Numbered from the stretch's first letter, positions 16,630 through 25,824 are shown. The stretch is DNA of 64,000 nt from Kineococcus aurantiacus (GCF_013409345.1 NZ_JACCBB010000001.1:1302001-1366000), one strand, 5' to 3'. Made by a program: numbers and translations. The notes: generated by a model from the sequence alone, not told the origin.

Positions 16630-17250
16630 TCAGGACTCCTTGACCGCGAGGGTCCGCACGGTGTGGGCGACGCGCTCGAAGGCGTCGGCGACGCCGTCGA
16701 GCCGGTCGACGACCTCCTTGACCCGCCAGGCCTCGAAGACGTCGCGGCCGCCGGCGAGGAGGTCGGCCAGCACCCGGCGGTGCAGCTGGTCGGCCTGGTT
16801 CTCCAGGCGGCCGACCTCGGAGCAGTAGTCGGTCAGGGTCGTCACCGACCGCAGCCGGGGCATGGCCTCGGCCGTCAGCTCGGCCTGCCGGGACAGGACC
16901 TGCACGATCTCGCCGACGGCCGGGGGCAGGGGGCCGGTCTCGACGAGGACGACGAGGTCGACGGTGGCCTGCATGAGGTCGAGGCAGTCGTCGAGGCGGG
17001 AGGTCAGCTCGTGGACGTCCTCGCGGTCGAAGGGCGTCACGAAGGTGGTGTCGAGCTTGCGCAGCAGCTCGCGGCCGGTCTCGTCGCCGCGGTGCTCGAC
17101 GTCCTCCATGGCCAGGCCGATCGCCGCGCGGCGGGGCGGCTCGCTGCCGATGGCCTCGGTCAGCAGGACGGTCCCCTCGAGCAGGACCTGCCCCATCGCG
17201 CTGAACAGGTCGAAGAAGGAGGTGTCGTGGGGGGTCAGTCGGAAACGCAC
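16630..17250 (-). CDS. DUF47 (PhoU-like) accessory protein of Pit
   Basis: The 206-residue, all-helical protein begins MRFRLTPHDTSFFDLF, the usual opening of DUF47 proteins. It contains VEHRGDETGRELLRKLDTTF, FDREDVHELTSRLDD and VGRLENQADQLHRRVL, the E/D-rich metal-binding helices related to PhoU. Such proteins are almost always coupled to Pit and are thought to modulate it. GTG 17250 is preferred over GTG 17262 because GGAG lies 5 bases upstream and because family members start at this point. A TANNNT box (TAGAGT, 17301-17306) on this strand is a plausible promoter. Confidence 0.88.
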   Translation of the reverse strand: MRFRLTPHDTSFFDLFSAMGQVLLEGTVLLTEAIGSEPPRRAAIGLAMEDVEHRGDETGRELLRKLDTTFVTPFDREDVHELTSRLDDCLDLMQATVDLVVLVETGPLPPAVGEIVQVLSRQAELTAEAMPRLRSVTTLTDYCSEVGRLENQADQLHRRVLADLLAGGRDVFEAWRVKEVVDRLDGVADAFERVAHTVRTLAVKES

Positions 17251-17300
17251 GGCATGCTCCACGGCTCGGTCCTCGGGCCGGTGCAGGGGCCCGGGCGTCG

Positions 17301-17306
17301 ACTCTA
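17301..17306 (-). promoter_or_regulatory. Candidate -10 box for the DUF47-pit operon
   Basis: On the minus strand this reads TAGAGT, matching TANNNT, about 50 bases before the DUF47 start. No GTTCACC-type PHO box was seen here, unlike at pstS. Confidence 0.35.
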
Positions 17307-17355
17307 GGCGGTCGGGGTCCCGGGACCGGACGCGCCCGGCGGCCGGTGCGGCCGA

Positions 17356-17580
17356 TCAGTCGCCGTCGACACCCAGGACGCGGTCGAGCTCACCTTCGGG
17401 CAGCGGGCCGTCACTCTCCGAGGCGGCCACGACGACGTCGGTGTAGAGCTCGATCTCCTCGGCCAGGTCGGTGTCGGCCAGGGGCGCGGCGGGGGCGGCG
17501 GAGCGGGCCCCGGGCAGGACGCGCCGACCCGGGGAGGCGTCCGGGTCGAGAGCGGGGTCCGGATCGAGCGAGTGCGTCAT
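17356..17580 (-). CDS. Small acidic conserved hypothetical protein
   Basis: A 74-residue acidic protein. The N-terminal half is a DP-rich, probably disordered region (DPDPALDPDASPG). The C-terminal half has a compact helical segment (DLAEEIELYTDVVVAASE) and ends SDGPLPEGELDRVLGV. This C-terminal pattern, aliphatic helix then GPLxxxELDxVLGV, is one I recall from small unnamed actinobacterial proteins, so the frame is probably real. ATG 17580 has GGTGG nearby. No function is known. Confidence 0.62.
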   Translation of the reverse strand: MTHSLDPDPALDPDASPGRRVLPGARSAAPAAPLADTDLAEEIELYTDVVVAASESDGPLPEGELDRVLGVDGD

Positions 17581-17651
17581 GGTGGCACCACCGTACGCCG
17601 GGGCGGGGCCCCCCGGACGGCACTTGGGCGACTACCACCCGTGCGGAGCCC

Positions 17652-19316
17652 TCAACCGCCCGTCGCCGTGCCCGTCGCCGACCCCGTCACCGAGCCCGTC
17701 GCCGAGCCCGTCGCGCCGCTCGTGGGGGACCCGCTGGGCACCACGAGCGGGGGGCGGTCCTCGTCGGTCAGGACGGTGCGCTGCAGGTTCACCTCGGCCA
17801 GCCCCAGGCCGCCGACGGTGACCTCGTCGTAGGCCAGCAGCCGGCCGGCGTCGTCGCCGGAGCGGCCGAAGTACAGCAGCGTGGCCGACAGGGGCAGCGG
17901 GTCGCCGTCGGCGAGCCGGGTCAGGCCGGCGGCGGTGATGCCCGCTCCCCCGGTCGTCCCCTCGACCATGACCCGAGTGCCGGAGGCGTCCAGCGTCACC
18001 GAGCGCTTGTGCAGGTGACCGGCCAGCACGAGCGGGACGCGCCCCAGCAGGGGCTGCAGCCCGCTGGGGTCGTGGACGAGGGCGGCGTCGACGGTCCGGT
18101 CGGGGTGGGCCCGGTCCCACGCGGCGATGCCGTCGGCGAGGACGTCGTTGGCCTGCTCCTGGACCTGCTCGGCGGTCCCGGTGGCGACCTTGCCCTCCCC
18201 GTCGGGGGTGAAGACGGGGTCGCCCTGGCCGGCGAGCACGAGGCCCGCGACCTCGGTGGTGGCCCCGGCGTCCAGGACGGTCGCGCCCTCGGCGGCCACC
18301 TGGGCCTGGGTGTCGGTGGAGTCGTGGTTGCCGCGCACCCAGACGTAGGGGACGCCGAGGTCGCGGATGCGGGCCAGGAAGCTGGACTCGACGGCGGTGC
18401 CCCACGTCGTGGTGTCGCCGGTGTCGACGACGGCCTGGACGCCGAACTGCTTGACGAGGTTGGCCGTGAGGTCGTAGCCGAGCGGGTTCAGGTGCAGGTC
18501 CGAGATGTGCAGGACGGTGGTGACGTCCTCCCCCAGGCCGCTGGTGCCGGCCCGGGCGTCGCCCAGGACGGGCAGGTTCGCCGCGGCGGCGTAGAGCGTA
18601 GAGACGCTGCGGACGATGTCGGACAGGCCGCTGCGGTAGCTCTCCAGCCGCTCGAGGGCGTTCTGGGTGCTGGAGACCAGGTAGGGGGCGCGGGACAGCA
18701 GGCCGGTGAACCGGGGCTGGCGCAGCGCGGCGGGGTCGAACGTGGCGTAGGCGCCGCCACCGGTCGCGACGACGACGACGAGCAGCGCGGCCCCGGTCTG
18801 CAGGGTGCGGCGGCGGCCGCGGAAGACGACGGAGGCGGCCAGCAGCGCCCCGGCGAACCCGCAGCCGAGGCTGTACGCGGCGGCGCGCACCGCGGCGGCG
18901 CGGACGGTGTCGGCGGCGGTCAGCTCCAGGGCCAGCAGCTGCTGGGGGGAGCGCACGAGGCGGGCCGCGGCGTCGAGGTCGACGCTGCGGATGCTGGCGC
19001 TGACGAGGACCGGCGCGCGGTGGGTGTCGAAGCGGACCTCGCCCACGGGCGGCAGGTCGACCTGCACGCCCGGGTCCAGGCTGGGCCGGACGCGGACCTC
19101 GGTCTGCAGGGGGCCGACGTAGGTGGTGGACCCGGGGGCCAGGGCGAACCCGGCGGCGGCGCCGAGCCCGCCGACCACGAGGACGGCGAGCCAGGGCAGG
19201 AGGTGGCGGCGCAGGAACCGGCCGCCGCGGCGGTCGGCGGAGGCGTCCCAGCGCGCGCGCCACCGGTGCGGGACGCGCGGCGGCCGGGGCTCGGGGCGGC
19301 GTTTCCTGTCGGACAT
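17652..19316 (-). CDS. Membrane-anchored calcineurin-like metallophosphoesterase
   Basis: The 554-residue protein has an N-terminal basic region and a membrane helix (about 40-60), a soluble region, two further helices (about 165-210), and then an outer phosphoesterase domain. All metal-binding motifs of the calcineurin-like fold are present: [26 protein letters not shown] and LAGHLHKRS. The last 25 residues are Ser/Gly/Thr repeats ([12 protein letters not shown]) encoded by a short nucleotide repeat. The domain probably faces the cell surface, since the motifs follow the last membrane helix. The substrate is unknown. ATG 19316 is used; GTG 19322, two codons upstream, is equally possible. No PHO box was seen nearby. 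Confidence 0.85.
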   Translation of the reverse strand: MSDRKRRPEPRPPRVPHRWRARWDASADRRGGRFLRRHLLPWLAVLVVGGLGAAAGFALAPGSTTYVGPLQTEVRVRPSLDPGVQVDLPPVGEVRFDTHRAPVLVSASIRSVDLDAAARLVRSPQQLLALELTAADTVRAAAVRAAAYSLGCGFAGALLAASVVFRGRRRTLQTGAALLVVVVATGGGAYATFDPAALRQPRFTGLLSRAPYLVSSTQNALERLESYRSGLSDIVRSVSTLYAAAANLPVLGDARAGTSGLGEDVTTVLHISDLHLNPLGYDLTANLVKQFGVQAVVDTGDTTTWGTAVESSFLARIRDLGVPYVWVRGNHDSTDTQAQVAAEGATVLDAGATTEVAGLVLAGQGDPVFTPDGEGKVATGTAEQVQEQANDVLADGIAAWDRAHPDRTVDAALVHDPSGLQPLLGRVPLVLAGHLHKRSVTLDASGTRVMVEGTTGGAGITAAGLTRLADGDPLPLSATLLYFGRSGDDAGRLLAYDEVTVGGLGLAEVNLQRTVLTDEDRPPLVVPSGSPTSGATGSATGSVTGSATGTATGG

Positions 19317-19387
19317 CAGCACGATCTTCGCGCAGCCGGACCCGGACCGCTGCGCGTGGCGGGCGCCGGAGAGGGTACGGGCAGGGC

Positions 19388-20236
19388 ATGACCGAGACCA
19401 CGACCAGCACCCCGTTCCGCGACCTGCGCTCCCCCTCCCCCACCGGCCGCCCCGGCCCGGCCCTGGTCACCGGCGCCGAGTCCGGCATCGGGCGGGCCGT
19501 GGCCGTCGAGCTGGCCCGCCGCGGCCACGACGTCGGCCTCACCTGGTTCCGCGACGAGGCCGCCGGGGAGGCGACGGTGCGCGAGGTGCGGGCGCTGGGG
19601 CGGCGCGCGGCGCTGCGGCACGCCGACCTGCGCGACCTGCCCGGCGCGGCCGACGTCGTGGACTCCCTGGCCGAGGAGCTCGGCGGGGTGGAGGTGCTGG
19701 TCAACGACGCGGGCACGGGCACCTCGACGCTGCTGCTGGACCTGTCCTTCGAGGACTGGCGGGAGGTGCTGTCGGTCGACCTCGACGCGGCGTTCCTCTT
19801 CCTGCAGCGCGCGGCCCGGCGGATGGTCGCGGCCGGGCGCGGGGGCCGCGTCGTGAACGTCACCAGCGTCCACGAGCACCAGCCGCGGGTGGGGGCGGCG
19901 CCGTACTGCGCGGCCAAGGGCGGGCTGGGGCTGCTGACCCGCACGGCGGCGATCGAGCTGGCCGAGCACGGCATCACCGTCAACGCGGTGGCCCCCGGCG
20001 AGATCGCGACGCCCATGACGGGGCAGGAGGACACCGACCCGCACACCGAGCACCGCCCGGGGGTGCCGCTGGGCCGTCCGGGGGACGCGCGGGAGGTCGC
20101 GGCGCTCGTGGGGTTCCTGTGCTCGGCGGAGGCCTCGTACGTGACGGGGTCGTCGTACGCGGTCGACGGCGGGATGCTGCAGATGGGCCCGATGGCCGGT
20201 TCGCACCTGACCGGGGAGGCCTGGCGCCGCCCGTAG
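19388..20236 (+). CDS. SDR family NAD(P)-dependent oxidoreductase
   Basis: This 282-residue classical short-chain dehydrogenase has the nucleotide-binding GAESGIGRA motif (TG-x3-G-x-G type), the NDAG structural motif, the catalytic Ser in [11 protein letters not shown], and YCAAK as the catalytic Tyr and Lys. The C-terminal part has [13 protein letters not shown] and SYAVDGGM, normal for SDRs of the glucose/ketoacyl-reductase type. The first 20 or so residues form an extra Thr/Pro-rich lead. The C-terminus ends in a Met/Gly-rich segment. The substrate is unknown. It is divergent from the metallophosphoesterase, with 71 bp between them. Confidence 0.85.
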   Translation: MTETTTSTPFRDLRSPSPTGRPGPALVTGAESGIGRAVAVELARRGHDVGLTWFRDEAAGEATVREVRALGRRAALRHADLRDLPGAADVVDSLAEELGGVEVLVNDAGTGTSTLLLDLSFEDWREVLSVDLDAAFLFLQRAARRMVAAGRGGRVVNVTSVHEHQPRVGAAPYCAAKGGLGLLTRTAAIELAEHGITVNAVAPGEIATPMTGQEDTDPHTEHRPGVPLGRPGDAREVAALVGFLCSAEASYVTGSSYAVDGGMLQMGPMAGSHLTGEAWRRP

Positions 20237-20248
20237 TGAGGCCACCCT

Positions 20249-20268
20249 TTCTTGACTCGTTCCAGACT
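20249..20268 (+). promoter_or_regulatory. FurA-type operator/promoter upstream of furA-kat
   Basis: TTCTTGACTCGTTCCAGACT, about 20 bases before the furA start, closely resembles the FurA box described at mycobacterial furA-katG (CTTGACT, two bases, ATTCCAGA as recalled). It includes a TTGACT -35-like hexamer at 20252-20257. It suggests autorepression relieved by peroxide. Confidence 0.7.
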
Positions 20269-20287
20269 GGCCTGGTTGGGTCGTGCC

Positions 20288-20722
20288 GTGACCAGTGCCG
20301 ACCTCCTGCGCGCGAAGGGGCTGCGCGCCACGCAGCCCCGCGTGGTCGTGCTCGACGTCCTGGAGGCCGCCCGCACCACCTCCGAGCACCTGGCGGTCGC
20401 CCAGATCGCCGACCGCGCCCGGACCGTCCTGCCGACCGTCTCGACCCAGGCCGTCTACGACTGCCTCGAGGCGCTCAGCGGCGCCGGGCTCGCCCGCAGC
20501 GTCGAACCGGCCGGTCACCCCGCGCGGTACGAGGCGCGCGTGGGCGACAACCACCACCACCTGGTGTGCCGCGACTGCGGTCGCACCGTCGACGTGGACT
20601 GCACCGTGGGCCACGCCCCCTGCCTGTCGCCCTCCGACGCCGCGGGTTTCGCGGTCGAGGAGGCCGAAGTGGTGTTCTGGGGCCGCTGCCCCGAGTGCCG
20701 CACCCCGAAGTCCATCGCCTGA
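20288..20722 (+). CDS. furA: FurA/CatR-type peroxide-responsive Fur regulator
   Basis: A 144-residue Fur-family repressor immediately upstream of a catalase, the classical furA-kat or catR-catA arrangement of actinobacteria. The winged helix carries [14 protein letters not shown] and [18 protein letters not shown]. The metal hinge is [12 protein letters not shown], and a second CxxC (CPEC) ends the protein. GTG 20288 was chosen for family length and because the FurA box lies just upstream; the frame stays open to 20252, but that would run through the operator. FurA proteins repress catalase until oxidation of the bound metal or cysteines by peroxide releases them. Confidence 0.9.
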   Translation: MTSADLLRAKGLRATQPRVVVLDVLEAARTTSEHLAVAQIADRARTVLPTVSTQAVYDCLEALSGAGLARSVEPAGHPARYEARVGDNHHHLVCRDCGRTVDVDCTVGHAPCLSPSDAAGFAVEEAEVVFWGRCPECRTPKSIA

Positions 20723-20751
20723 CCAGCACCACCAGATCGAGAGGAAGTGCG

Positions 20752-22410
20752 ATGACCGACGTCGCGAGCCAGCCCTCGGCCCCCGGGGACGACCGCCCGG
20801 TCCTGACCAACCGTCAGGGCCACCCGGTGTACGACAACCAGAACCAGCGCACCATCGGGGCCCGCGGCCCCGCCACGCTGGAGAACTACCAGTTCCTCGA
20901 GAAGATCAGCCACTTCGACCGCGAGCGCATCCCCGAGCGGGTCGTGCACGCCCGCGGCACCACGGCCTTCGGCTACTTCGAGGCCTACGGCACCTTCGGC
21001 GACGAGCCGATCGCGAGCAAGACCCGCGCGAAGCTGTTCCAGGAGAAGGGCAAGCGCACCGACCTGGCCATCCGCTTCTCGACCGTGGCCGGTGGCCGCG
21101 ACTCCTCCGAGGCGCTGCGCGACCCGCGCGGCTTCGCGGTGAAGTTCTACACCGAGGACGGCAACTGGGACCTCGTCGGCAACAACCTGGGCGTCTTCTT
21201 CATCCGCGACGCGATCAAGTTCCCCGACTTCATCCACTCGCAGAAGCCCGACCCGGTCACCTTCGACCGCCAGGTGCCGAACCGCGTCTTCGACTTCGCC
21301 AGCCAGACGCCCGAGTCGCTGCACATGTTCACCCTGGTGTTCTCCCCCCGCGGCATCCCGGCCAGCTACCGCACGCAGCAGGGCTTCGGCGTCAACACCT
21401 ACAAGTGGGTGAACTCCGAGGGCGAGACGCTGCTGGTCAAGTACCACTGGCACCCCAAGCAGGGCGTCAAGAGCTGGACGTCGGCCGACGCCGCGGCCGT
21501 GCAGGCGCAGGACCTCGGCCCGCACACCCGCGACCTGTACGCCGCGATCGACGCCGGCGACCACCCCGAGTGGGAACTGCTCGTCCAGACCATGAGCGAC
21601 GAGGAGCACCCCGAGCTCGACTTCGACCCGCTGGACGACACCAAGGTGTGGCCCGAGAACCTCTTCCCGCTCACCCCGATCGGGAAGATGGTCCTGAACC
21701 GCAAGCCGGTGGACTTCTTCACCGAGTCCGAGCAGATCGCGTTCGGCACCGGCGTCCTGGTCGACGGCCTGGACTTCTCCGACGACAAGATGCTCGTCGG
21801 CCGGACGTTCTCCTACTCCGACACCCAGCGCTACCGCGTCGGCCCGAACTACCTGCAGCTGCCGGTGAACCAGGCCAAGGGCGCGACCGTGCGCACCAAC
21901 CAGCGCGACGGGGCGATGGCGTACCACGTCGACGGCCGCGGGGAGAACCCGACGGTGAACTACGAGCCGTCGATCATCGGCGGTCTGCGCGAGGCCACCG
22001 CCCCCACGCACGACGAGCAGGGCCCGGTGATCTCCGGCCGCCTGACCCGCAAGCGCATCCCGGTCACGAACGACTACCAGCAGGCCGGGGAGCGCTTCCA
22101 GCTCTCCCTGGACTGGGAGAAGGACGAGCTCGTCGCGAACTTCGTCGACGCGCTGTCGCAGTGCATCCGCCCCATCCAGGAGCGGATGGTCTGGCACATG
22201 TTCATGGCCGACGACGAGTACGGCCAGCGCGTGGGCGAGGGCCTGGGCATCACCGCCGACGACGTCCGCCACCTGGAGCCGCTGCAGACGCAGACGCTGA
22301 CCGAGGAGGAGCTGGCCCGCGCGGCCAACCTCGGCAAGAACGGCCCGCGCGACGTGTCCGGTCTGGTCATGACCCACGCCGTGCCGAACGAGCGCGACGT
22401 CCGCGCCTGA
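20752..22410 (+). CDS. katA: Monofunctional haem catalase
   Basis: The 552-residue protein decomposes hydrogen peroxide. Catalase landmarks are all present: the distal His in [18 protein letters not shown], the distal Asn in [20 protein letters not shown], and the proximal haem-ligand Tyr in [17 protein letters not shown] (R-x-F-x-Y). The length and the sequence around [13 protein letters not shown] fit a clade of small-subunit catalases rather than the roughly 750-residue type. ATG 20752 has GAGGAAG 5 bases upstream. It is cotranscribed with furA (29-bp gap) and followed by a strong hairpin. Confidence 0.95.
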   Translation: MTDVASQPSAPGDDRPVLTNRQGHPVYDNQNQRTIGARGPATLENYQFLEKISHFDRERIPERVVHARGTTAFGYFEAYGTFGDEPIASKTRAKLFQEKGKRTDLAIRFSTVAGGRDSSEALRDPRGFAVKFYTEDGNWDLVGNNLGVFFIRDAIKFPDFIHSQKPDPVTFDRQVPNRVFDFASQTPESLHMFTLVFSPRGIPASYRTQQGFGVNTYKWVNSEGETLLVKYHWHPKQGVKSWTSADAAAVQAQDLGPHTRDLYAAIDAGDHPEWELLVQTMSDEEHPELDFDPLDDTKVWPENLFPLTPIGKMVLNRKPVDFFTESEQIAFGTGVLVDGLDFSDDKMLVGRTFSYSDTQRYRVGPNYLQLPVNQAKGATVRTNQRDGAMAYHVDGRGENPTVNYEPSIIGGLREATAPTHDEQGPVISGRLTRKRIPVTNDYQQAGERFQLSLDWEKDELVANFVDALSQCIRPIQERMVWHMFMADDEYGQRVGEGLGITADDVRHLEPLQTQTLTEEELARAANLGKNGPRDVSGLVMTHAVPNERDVRA

Positions 22411-22430
22411 TCGAGCTCAGCGCTGGAGGA

Positions 22431-22458
22431 GGCGCCGGTCCCCGCGGGGGCCGGCGCC
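22431..22458. terminator. Terminator hairpin after the catalase gene
   Basis: GGCGCCGG pairs with CCGGCGCC, and the inner bases continue as CCCC/GGGG, giving an almost fully paired 28-base hairpin 20 bases after the stop. Confidence 0.75.
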
Positions 22459-22478
22459 TTCGTCGTCCCCCGCCCCCC

Positions 22479-22536
22479 CGTGATCGAGCACTCCCGTGAT
22501 CGAGCACTCCCGTGACCGAGCACTCCGGTGGTCACG
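22479..22536. repeat. Dispersed 16-bp repeat element, copy A
   Basis: Three consecutive 16-base units (22479-22494, 22495-22510, 22511-22526) read CGTGATCGAGCACTCC, twice exactly and once with ATC changed to ACC. The third unit's CGTGACC is mirrored by GGTCACG at 22530-22536, forming an inverted end that covers the hxlR stop codon. The same unit and layout recur at 56725-56787. Confidence 0.85.
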
Positions 22537-22915
22537 CGCGCTGGGCGTACCGCTCCCGCGCGAGCCCGACCTGGCCCGCGGACGCCTCCAGCAGCTCCGC
22601 GAGCCCCTGGAGCTTGCCGGAGACCTGCGCCCCGAGCTCGGTGAGCTCGTACTCCACCCGCGGCGGGATGGCGGTGACGACCTCGCGGGTGAGCATCCCG
22701 TCCCGCTCCAGGGCCTGCAGCGTCTGCGACAGCATCTTCTCGCTGACGCCCTCGACCTTGCGCCGCAACGCGTTGAAGCGGAAGGACCCCTCCCCCAGGG
22801 CGAGCAGGACGAGCGAGGCCCACTTGGCGGTGACGTCCTCGAACGCGGCCCGGGAGGTGCAGTCGCGGGCGAAGACGTCCGCGACGAGGTCCTGCGGCGG
22901 CGAGGCGTTCTCCAT
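22532..22915 (-). CDS. HxlR family redox-type transcriptional regulator
   Basis: A 127-residue HxlR winged helix containing FEDVTAKWASLVLLALGEG, FRFNALRRKVEGVSEKML and a wing with VVTAIPPRVEYELTELG. Cys19, in the FARDCTSR segment just before the DNA-binding core, occupies the place of the redox-sensing Cys of QorR and HypR (Cys17 and Cys14 in those proteins, as recalled). ATG 22915 is chosen; the frame is open back to 22942 but that would enter the operator. It is divergent from a QorB-like reductase with a perfect operator palindrome between them, so oxidants or quinones probably relieve repression. Its C-terminal end lies inside the dispersed repeat element. Confidence 0.88.
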   Translation of the reverse strand: MENASPPQDLVADVFARDCTSRAAFEDVTAKWASLVLLALGEGSFRFNALRRKVEGVSEKMLSQTLQALERDGMLTREVVTAIPPRVEYELTELGAQVSGKLQGLAELLEASAGQVGLARERYAQRA

Positions 22916-22940
22916 GCGGTCAAGGGTACCGCGGGAACAC

Positions 22941-22967
22941 ATGGCACTGTGGAATGGTTAGTGCCAT
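22941..22967. promoter_or_regulatory. HxlR operator between hxlR and qorB-like genes
   Basis: ATGGCACT (22941-22948) and AGTGCCAT (22960-22967) form a perfect 8-bp inverted repeat with an 11-base spacer, centred in the 82-bp divergent gap. Size, symmetry and place fit a QorR/HypR-type operator. Confidence 0.75.
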
Positions 22968-22997
22968 CGATCGCGCAGCACCCACCCAGGAGGAACC

Positions 22998-23861
22998 ATG
23001 ACCACGTACGCCGTCACCGCCGCCAGCGGCCACCTCGGACGCCTCGCCGTCGAGGCCCTGCTCGAGCGCGGCGTGCCCGCCGCCGACGTCGTCGCCGTCG
23101 TCCGCACCCCCGCCAAGGTCGCCGACCTCGCCGACCGCGGCGTCGTCGTCCGCCCCGGCGACTACTCCGACCCCGCCTCCCTGCCCGCCGCGCTCGCGGG
23201 CGTCGACCGGCTGCTGCTCGTCTCCGGCAGCGAGGTCGGGCAGCGCGTCGCCCAGCACACCAACGTCGTCGAGGCCGCGAAGGCCGCCGGGGTGCAGCGG
23301 ATCGTCTACACGTCCCTGCTGCGCGCCGACACCACGCAGAGCCCGCTGGCCCCCGAGCACAAGGCCACCGAGGAGGTCCTCGCCGCCTCCGGCCTGCAGC
23401 ACGTCGTCCTGCGCAACAGCTGGTACCTCGAGAACTACACCGAACGGCTCGGCGAGTACCTCGGCTCCGGCCAGGTCCTCGGCGCCACCCACGGCGGGAA
23501 GGTCTCGGCCGCCACCCGCGCCGACTACGCCGCCGCCGCCGCGGCCGCCCTGGTCGGCGAGGACACCACCAGCCGCACCCACGAGCTGGCCGGGACCACC
23601 TTCGACTTCACCGAGCTCGCCGCCACGATCACCGACGTCACCGGCACGACCGTCGTCTCCCGCGACCTCCCCGGCGAGGAGTACGAGCAGGCGCTGACCG
23701 GGTTCGGCCTGGACGCCGGCACGGCCGGTTTCGTCGCCGCCCTCGACGCCTCGATCGCCCGCGGGGACCTGTTCACCGACTCGCGCGACCTGGAGCAGCT
23801 CATCGGCCGCCCCGCCACCACCCTGGCCGAGGCCGTCCGCGCCGCCCACACCGCCGCCTGA
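22998..23861 (+). CDS. QorB/YtfG-like NAD(P)H:quinone reductase (NmrA-type SDR)
   Basis: A 287-residue atypical SDR. The nucleotide-binding motif is AASGHLGRLAVEALLERG, followed by AVVRTPAKVADLADRGVVVR and the NmrA-like LLLVSGSEVGQRVAQHTNVVE. It resembles E. coli YtfG (QorB), which reduces quinones with NADPH. Divergent pairing with an HxlR regulator is the known qorB-qorR organisation and strengthens the call. ATG 22998 has AGGAGGAACC directly upstream. Other NmrA-family roles, such as a redox sensor without catalysis, cannot be excluded. Confidence 0.85.
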   Translation: MTTYAVTAASGHLGRLAVEALLERGVPAADVVAVVRTPAKVADLADRGVVVRPGDYSDPASLPAALAGVDRLLLVSGSEVGQRVAQHTNVVEAAKAAGVQRIVYTSLLRADTTQSPLAPEHKATEEVLAASGLQHVVLRNSWYLENYTERLGEYLGSGQVLGATHGGKVSAATRADYAAAAAAALVGEDTTSRTHELAGTTFDFTELAATITDVTGTTVVSRDLPGEEYEQALTGFGLDAGTAGFVAALDASIARGDLFTDSRDLEQLIGRPATTLAEAVRAAHTAA

Positions 23862-23895
23862 CGCACCGGCCCGCGGGGTGGGGCACGATCGGGGG

Positions 23896-24807
23896 GTGCC
23901 CCGTCCCCTGCCCCGGCTGCCGCTGAGCGCGGTGTTCCCGCCCGCCCCCGGCCCCGGCACCCCCGGGGACCCGGGGGTCATCGCCCCCGGCGGGCCCTTC
24001 CGGCGGGTCAGCGCCGAACGGGCCGTCGTCCTCGGCGGCCCGGCGGCGATCCTCCTGCAGGTCGCGCACCCGCTGGTCGCCGAGGGCGTGGCCGTGCACA
24101 GCGACTACGCCGCCGGGCCCGCGCGGCGCCTGCTCGGGACCCTGCAGGCCGCCCTCACCGTGACCTTCGGGGACACCGATCAGGCCCGCGCCGCGGCCCG
24201 GGAGGTGGGGCGCGCCCACGCCCCCGTGCGCGGCACGACCCGCAGCGCGGTGCCGGGGACCCCGGCGGGCACCCCGTACCGCGCGAACGACCCCGACCTG
24301 GCGCTGTGGGTCCACGCCACGCTGGTGTGGACGGCGCGCCGGGTGGCCGAGCGGTACGCCGGGGTCCGGCTGACCCCGGCCGAGCGGGAAGGGCACTGGC
24401 AGGAGTCCAAACCCTTCGCGCGGCTGTTCGCCGTCCCCGACCAGGTGCTGCCCGGGACGGTCGCGGAGTTCGACGACTACGTCGCCCGCACCCTGCGCGG
24501 CCTCGTCGTCACCGACGCCGCGCGCGCCGTCGCCCGCGACGTCCTCACCCAGCGCACCTCCCCTCCCCTGCCGGGGGTCGCGGCGCTGGCCCGCAGCATC
24601 ACGGCCGACGTCCTGCCCGCCCGGATCGCCGGGGCCTACGGGCTGCCCCTGTCCCCCGGCCGGCGCGCGGCCGCCGGCCTCACCCGCGGGCTGCTGCGCG
24701 CGGCGCGCCCGGTCCTGCCGCGGGGCGTCGCGCAGTGGCCGCACGCCGAGGTCGCGCGGCGGCGCGTTCAGGCGTTGCAGCCGCGGGCGTCCACCCGCCA
24801 GGGCTGA
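23896..24807 (+). CDS. Oxygenase MpaB family (DUF2236) protein
   Basis: The 303-residue, mostly helical protein has the DUF2236 landmarks: an N-terminal VLGGPAAILLQVAHPLVAEG, a middle LALWVHATLVWTARR, and HWQESKPFARLF. MpaB and latex-clearing-protein relatives use haem to oxidise polyprenyl or similar substrates, with a conserved His in the LQVAHPLVA segment. The natural substrate here is unknown. GTG 23896 is preceded by a G-run that may serve as ribosome site. The last 40 bases overlap the 3' end of the convergent DSD1-type gene. Confidence 0.82.
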   Translation: MPRPLPRLPLSAVFPPAPGPGTPGDPGVIAPGGPFRRVSAERAVVLGGPAAILLQVAHPLVAEGVAVHSDYAAGPARRLLGTLQAALTVTFGDTDQARAAAREVGRAHAPVRGTTRSAVPGTPAGTPYRANDPDLALWVHATLVWTARRVAERYAGVRLTPAEREGHWQESKPFARLFAVPDQVLPGTVAEFDDYVARTLRGLVVTDAARAVARDVLTQRTSPPLPGVAALARSITADVLPARIAGAYGLPLSPGRRAAAGLTRGLLRAARPVLPRGVAQWPHAEVARRRVQALQPRASTRQG

Positions 24808-25775
24808 GACCCCACCACCTGCAGCTCGTCGGCCAGGTTCACGGCCGAGCACACGTGGTTGGGCACCAGGCGCACGCGCGTGCCCACCGGGGCGTCGAAG
24901 CCCGTGATGGTCGCGTGGTGCTCCGACAGCGCGCTGACCCGCGCGTCCGGGTGGTCCAGGAGCCGGCCGAAACCGCTGGCGTACCCGGGCCGGTCGGCGC
25001 CCAGGACCTTGCTGCCCGCGTCGGCGACGACCCGGCCGGGGAAGCGGGCCACGACCGTCGCCACGACGGTCAGGGCGATGTCGGCGGGGTCGGTGGTGCC
25101 CAGCTCCCACTGCTGGGCGTCGCCGAAGACGTACACCCCGGGCCGGTACTCCGTCAGGACGTCCCGGTCGGCGAAGCCCAGCGACGGCGTGGACCCGCCG
25201 CTGACGACGCGGGCCGCGACGCCCTCGGCCGCCAGCGACTCCACCGCTCGCGCCAGTTCCCGCGCCTCGTCGGCGGCCGCGGCCGCCCGGCCGTCGGGGC
25301 TGTAGGAGTGCCCGGGGAAGGCGAACACGCCGTCCACGACGAGCCCCGCGTCCCGCGCCGCCGCCGCGATCCGGCCGGCGTCGGCGGCGGGGGCGCCGCT
25401 GCGCCCCATCCCCGGGTCGACCTCGACGAGCACGTGCAGGCCCGGCAGCTGCGGCAGCGCCTCGGTCCCGCTGATCCCGACGCTGACGCGGGCGCGCTCA
25501 CCGAGCGCCCGCACCCGCGCGGTCCGCTCGGCGTCCAGGAACACCGGGTAGGCGATGAACAGGTCGTCGCAGACCTGCGCGAACACCTCGGCCTCCGAGA
25601 CCGTCGCGACGCTCAGCCCGACCGCTCCGGCCGCGAGCTGGCGGCGGGCGACCTCCAGGGACTTGTGGGTCTTGGCGTGCGGGCGGACGGCCAGCCCGGA
25701 CAGCGCGGCGTGGGTGCGGGCGAGGTTGGCCTCGACCCGCCCGGGGTCGACGAGCAGGTGCGGGGTGGCGGTCAC
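24768..25775 (-). CDS. DSD1/D-threonine-aldolase family PLP enzyme (alanine racemase fold)
   Basis: A 335-residue protein with the alanine-racemase-like barrel. The PLP lysine lies in VRPHAKTHKSLEVARRQ, the usual N-terminal PHxKTHK motif. Later motifs are VEVDPGMGRSG, VSGGSTPSL and the C-terminal metal-site segment EHHATI and PNHVCSAVNL. The His and Cys of the last two segments match the zinc ligands of eukaryotic-type D-serine dehydratase. It could be a D-serine dehydratase or a D-threo-hydroxyaspartate or D-threonine type enzyme; sequence alone does not decide. GTG 25775 starts it, divergent from a beta-lactamase-like gene. Confidence 0.85.
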   Translation of the reverse strand: MTATPHLLVDPGRVEANLARTHAALSGLAVRPHAKTHKSLEVARRQLAAGAVGLSVATVSEAEVFAQVCDDLFIAYPVFLDAERTARVRALGERARVSVGISGTEALPQLPGLHVLVEVDPGMGRSGAPAADAGRIAAAARDAGLVVDGVFAFPGHSYSPDGRAAAAADEARELARAVESLAAEGVAARVVSGGSTPSLGFADRDVLTEYRPGVYVFGDAQQWELGTTDPADIALTVVATVVARFPGRVVADAGSKVLGADRPGYASGFGRLLDHPDARVSALSEHHATITGFDAPVGTRVRLVPNHVCSAVNLADELQVVGSQPWRVDARGCNA

Positions 25776-25811
25776 GAGGCCATCGTGCCCGCCCCGGCCC
25801 GCCCGCCGGGC

Positions 25812-25817
25812 TACGGT
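25812..25817 (+). promoter_or_regulatory. Leaderless -10 box for the beta-lactamase-like gene
   Basis: TACGGT (TANNNT) ends 7 bases before GTG 25825, with no ribosome site between. The same hexamer and spacing recur before 57651. Confidence 0.55.
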
Positions 25818-25824
25818 GACCGGC

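Noticed and set aside
16630-17250. Annotation as PhoU of the Pst system
   Set aside because: Length, start and linkage to pit fit DUF47 and not the tandem-repeat PhoU family.
22479-22536. Possible CRISPR array
   Set aside because: The repeats are 16 bp and contiguous with no spacers, and there are no cas genes.
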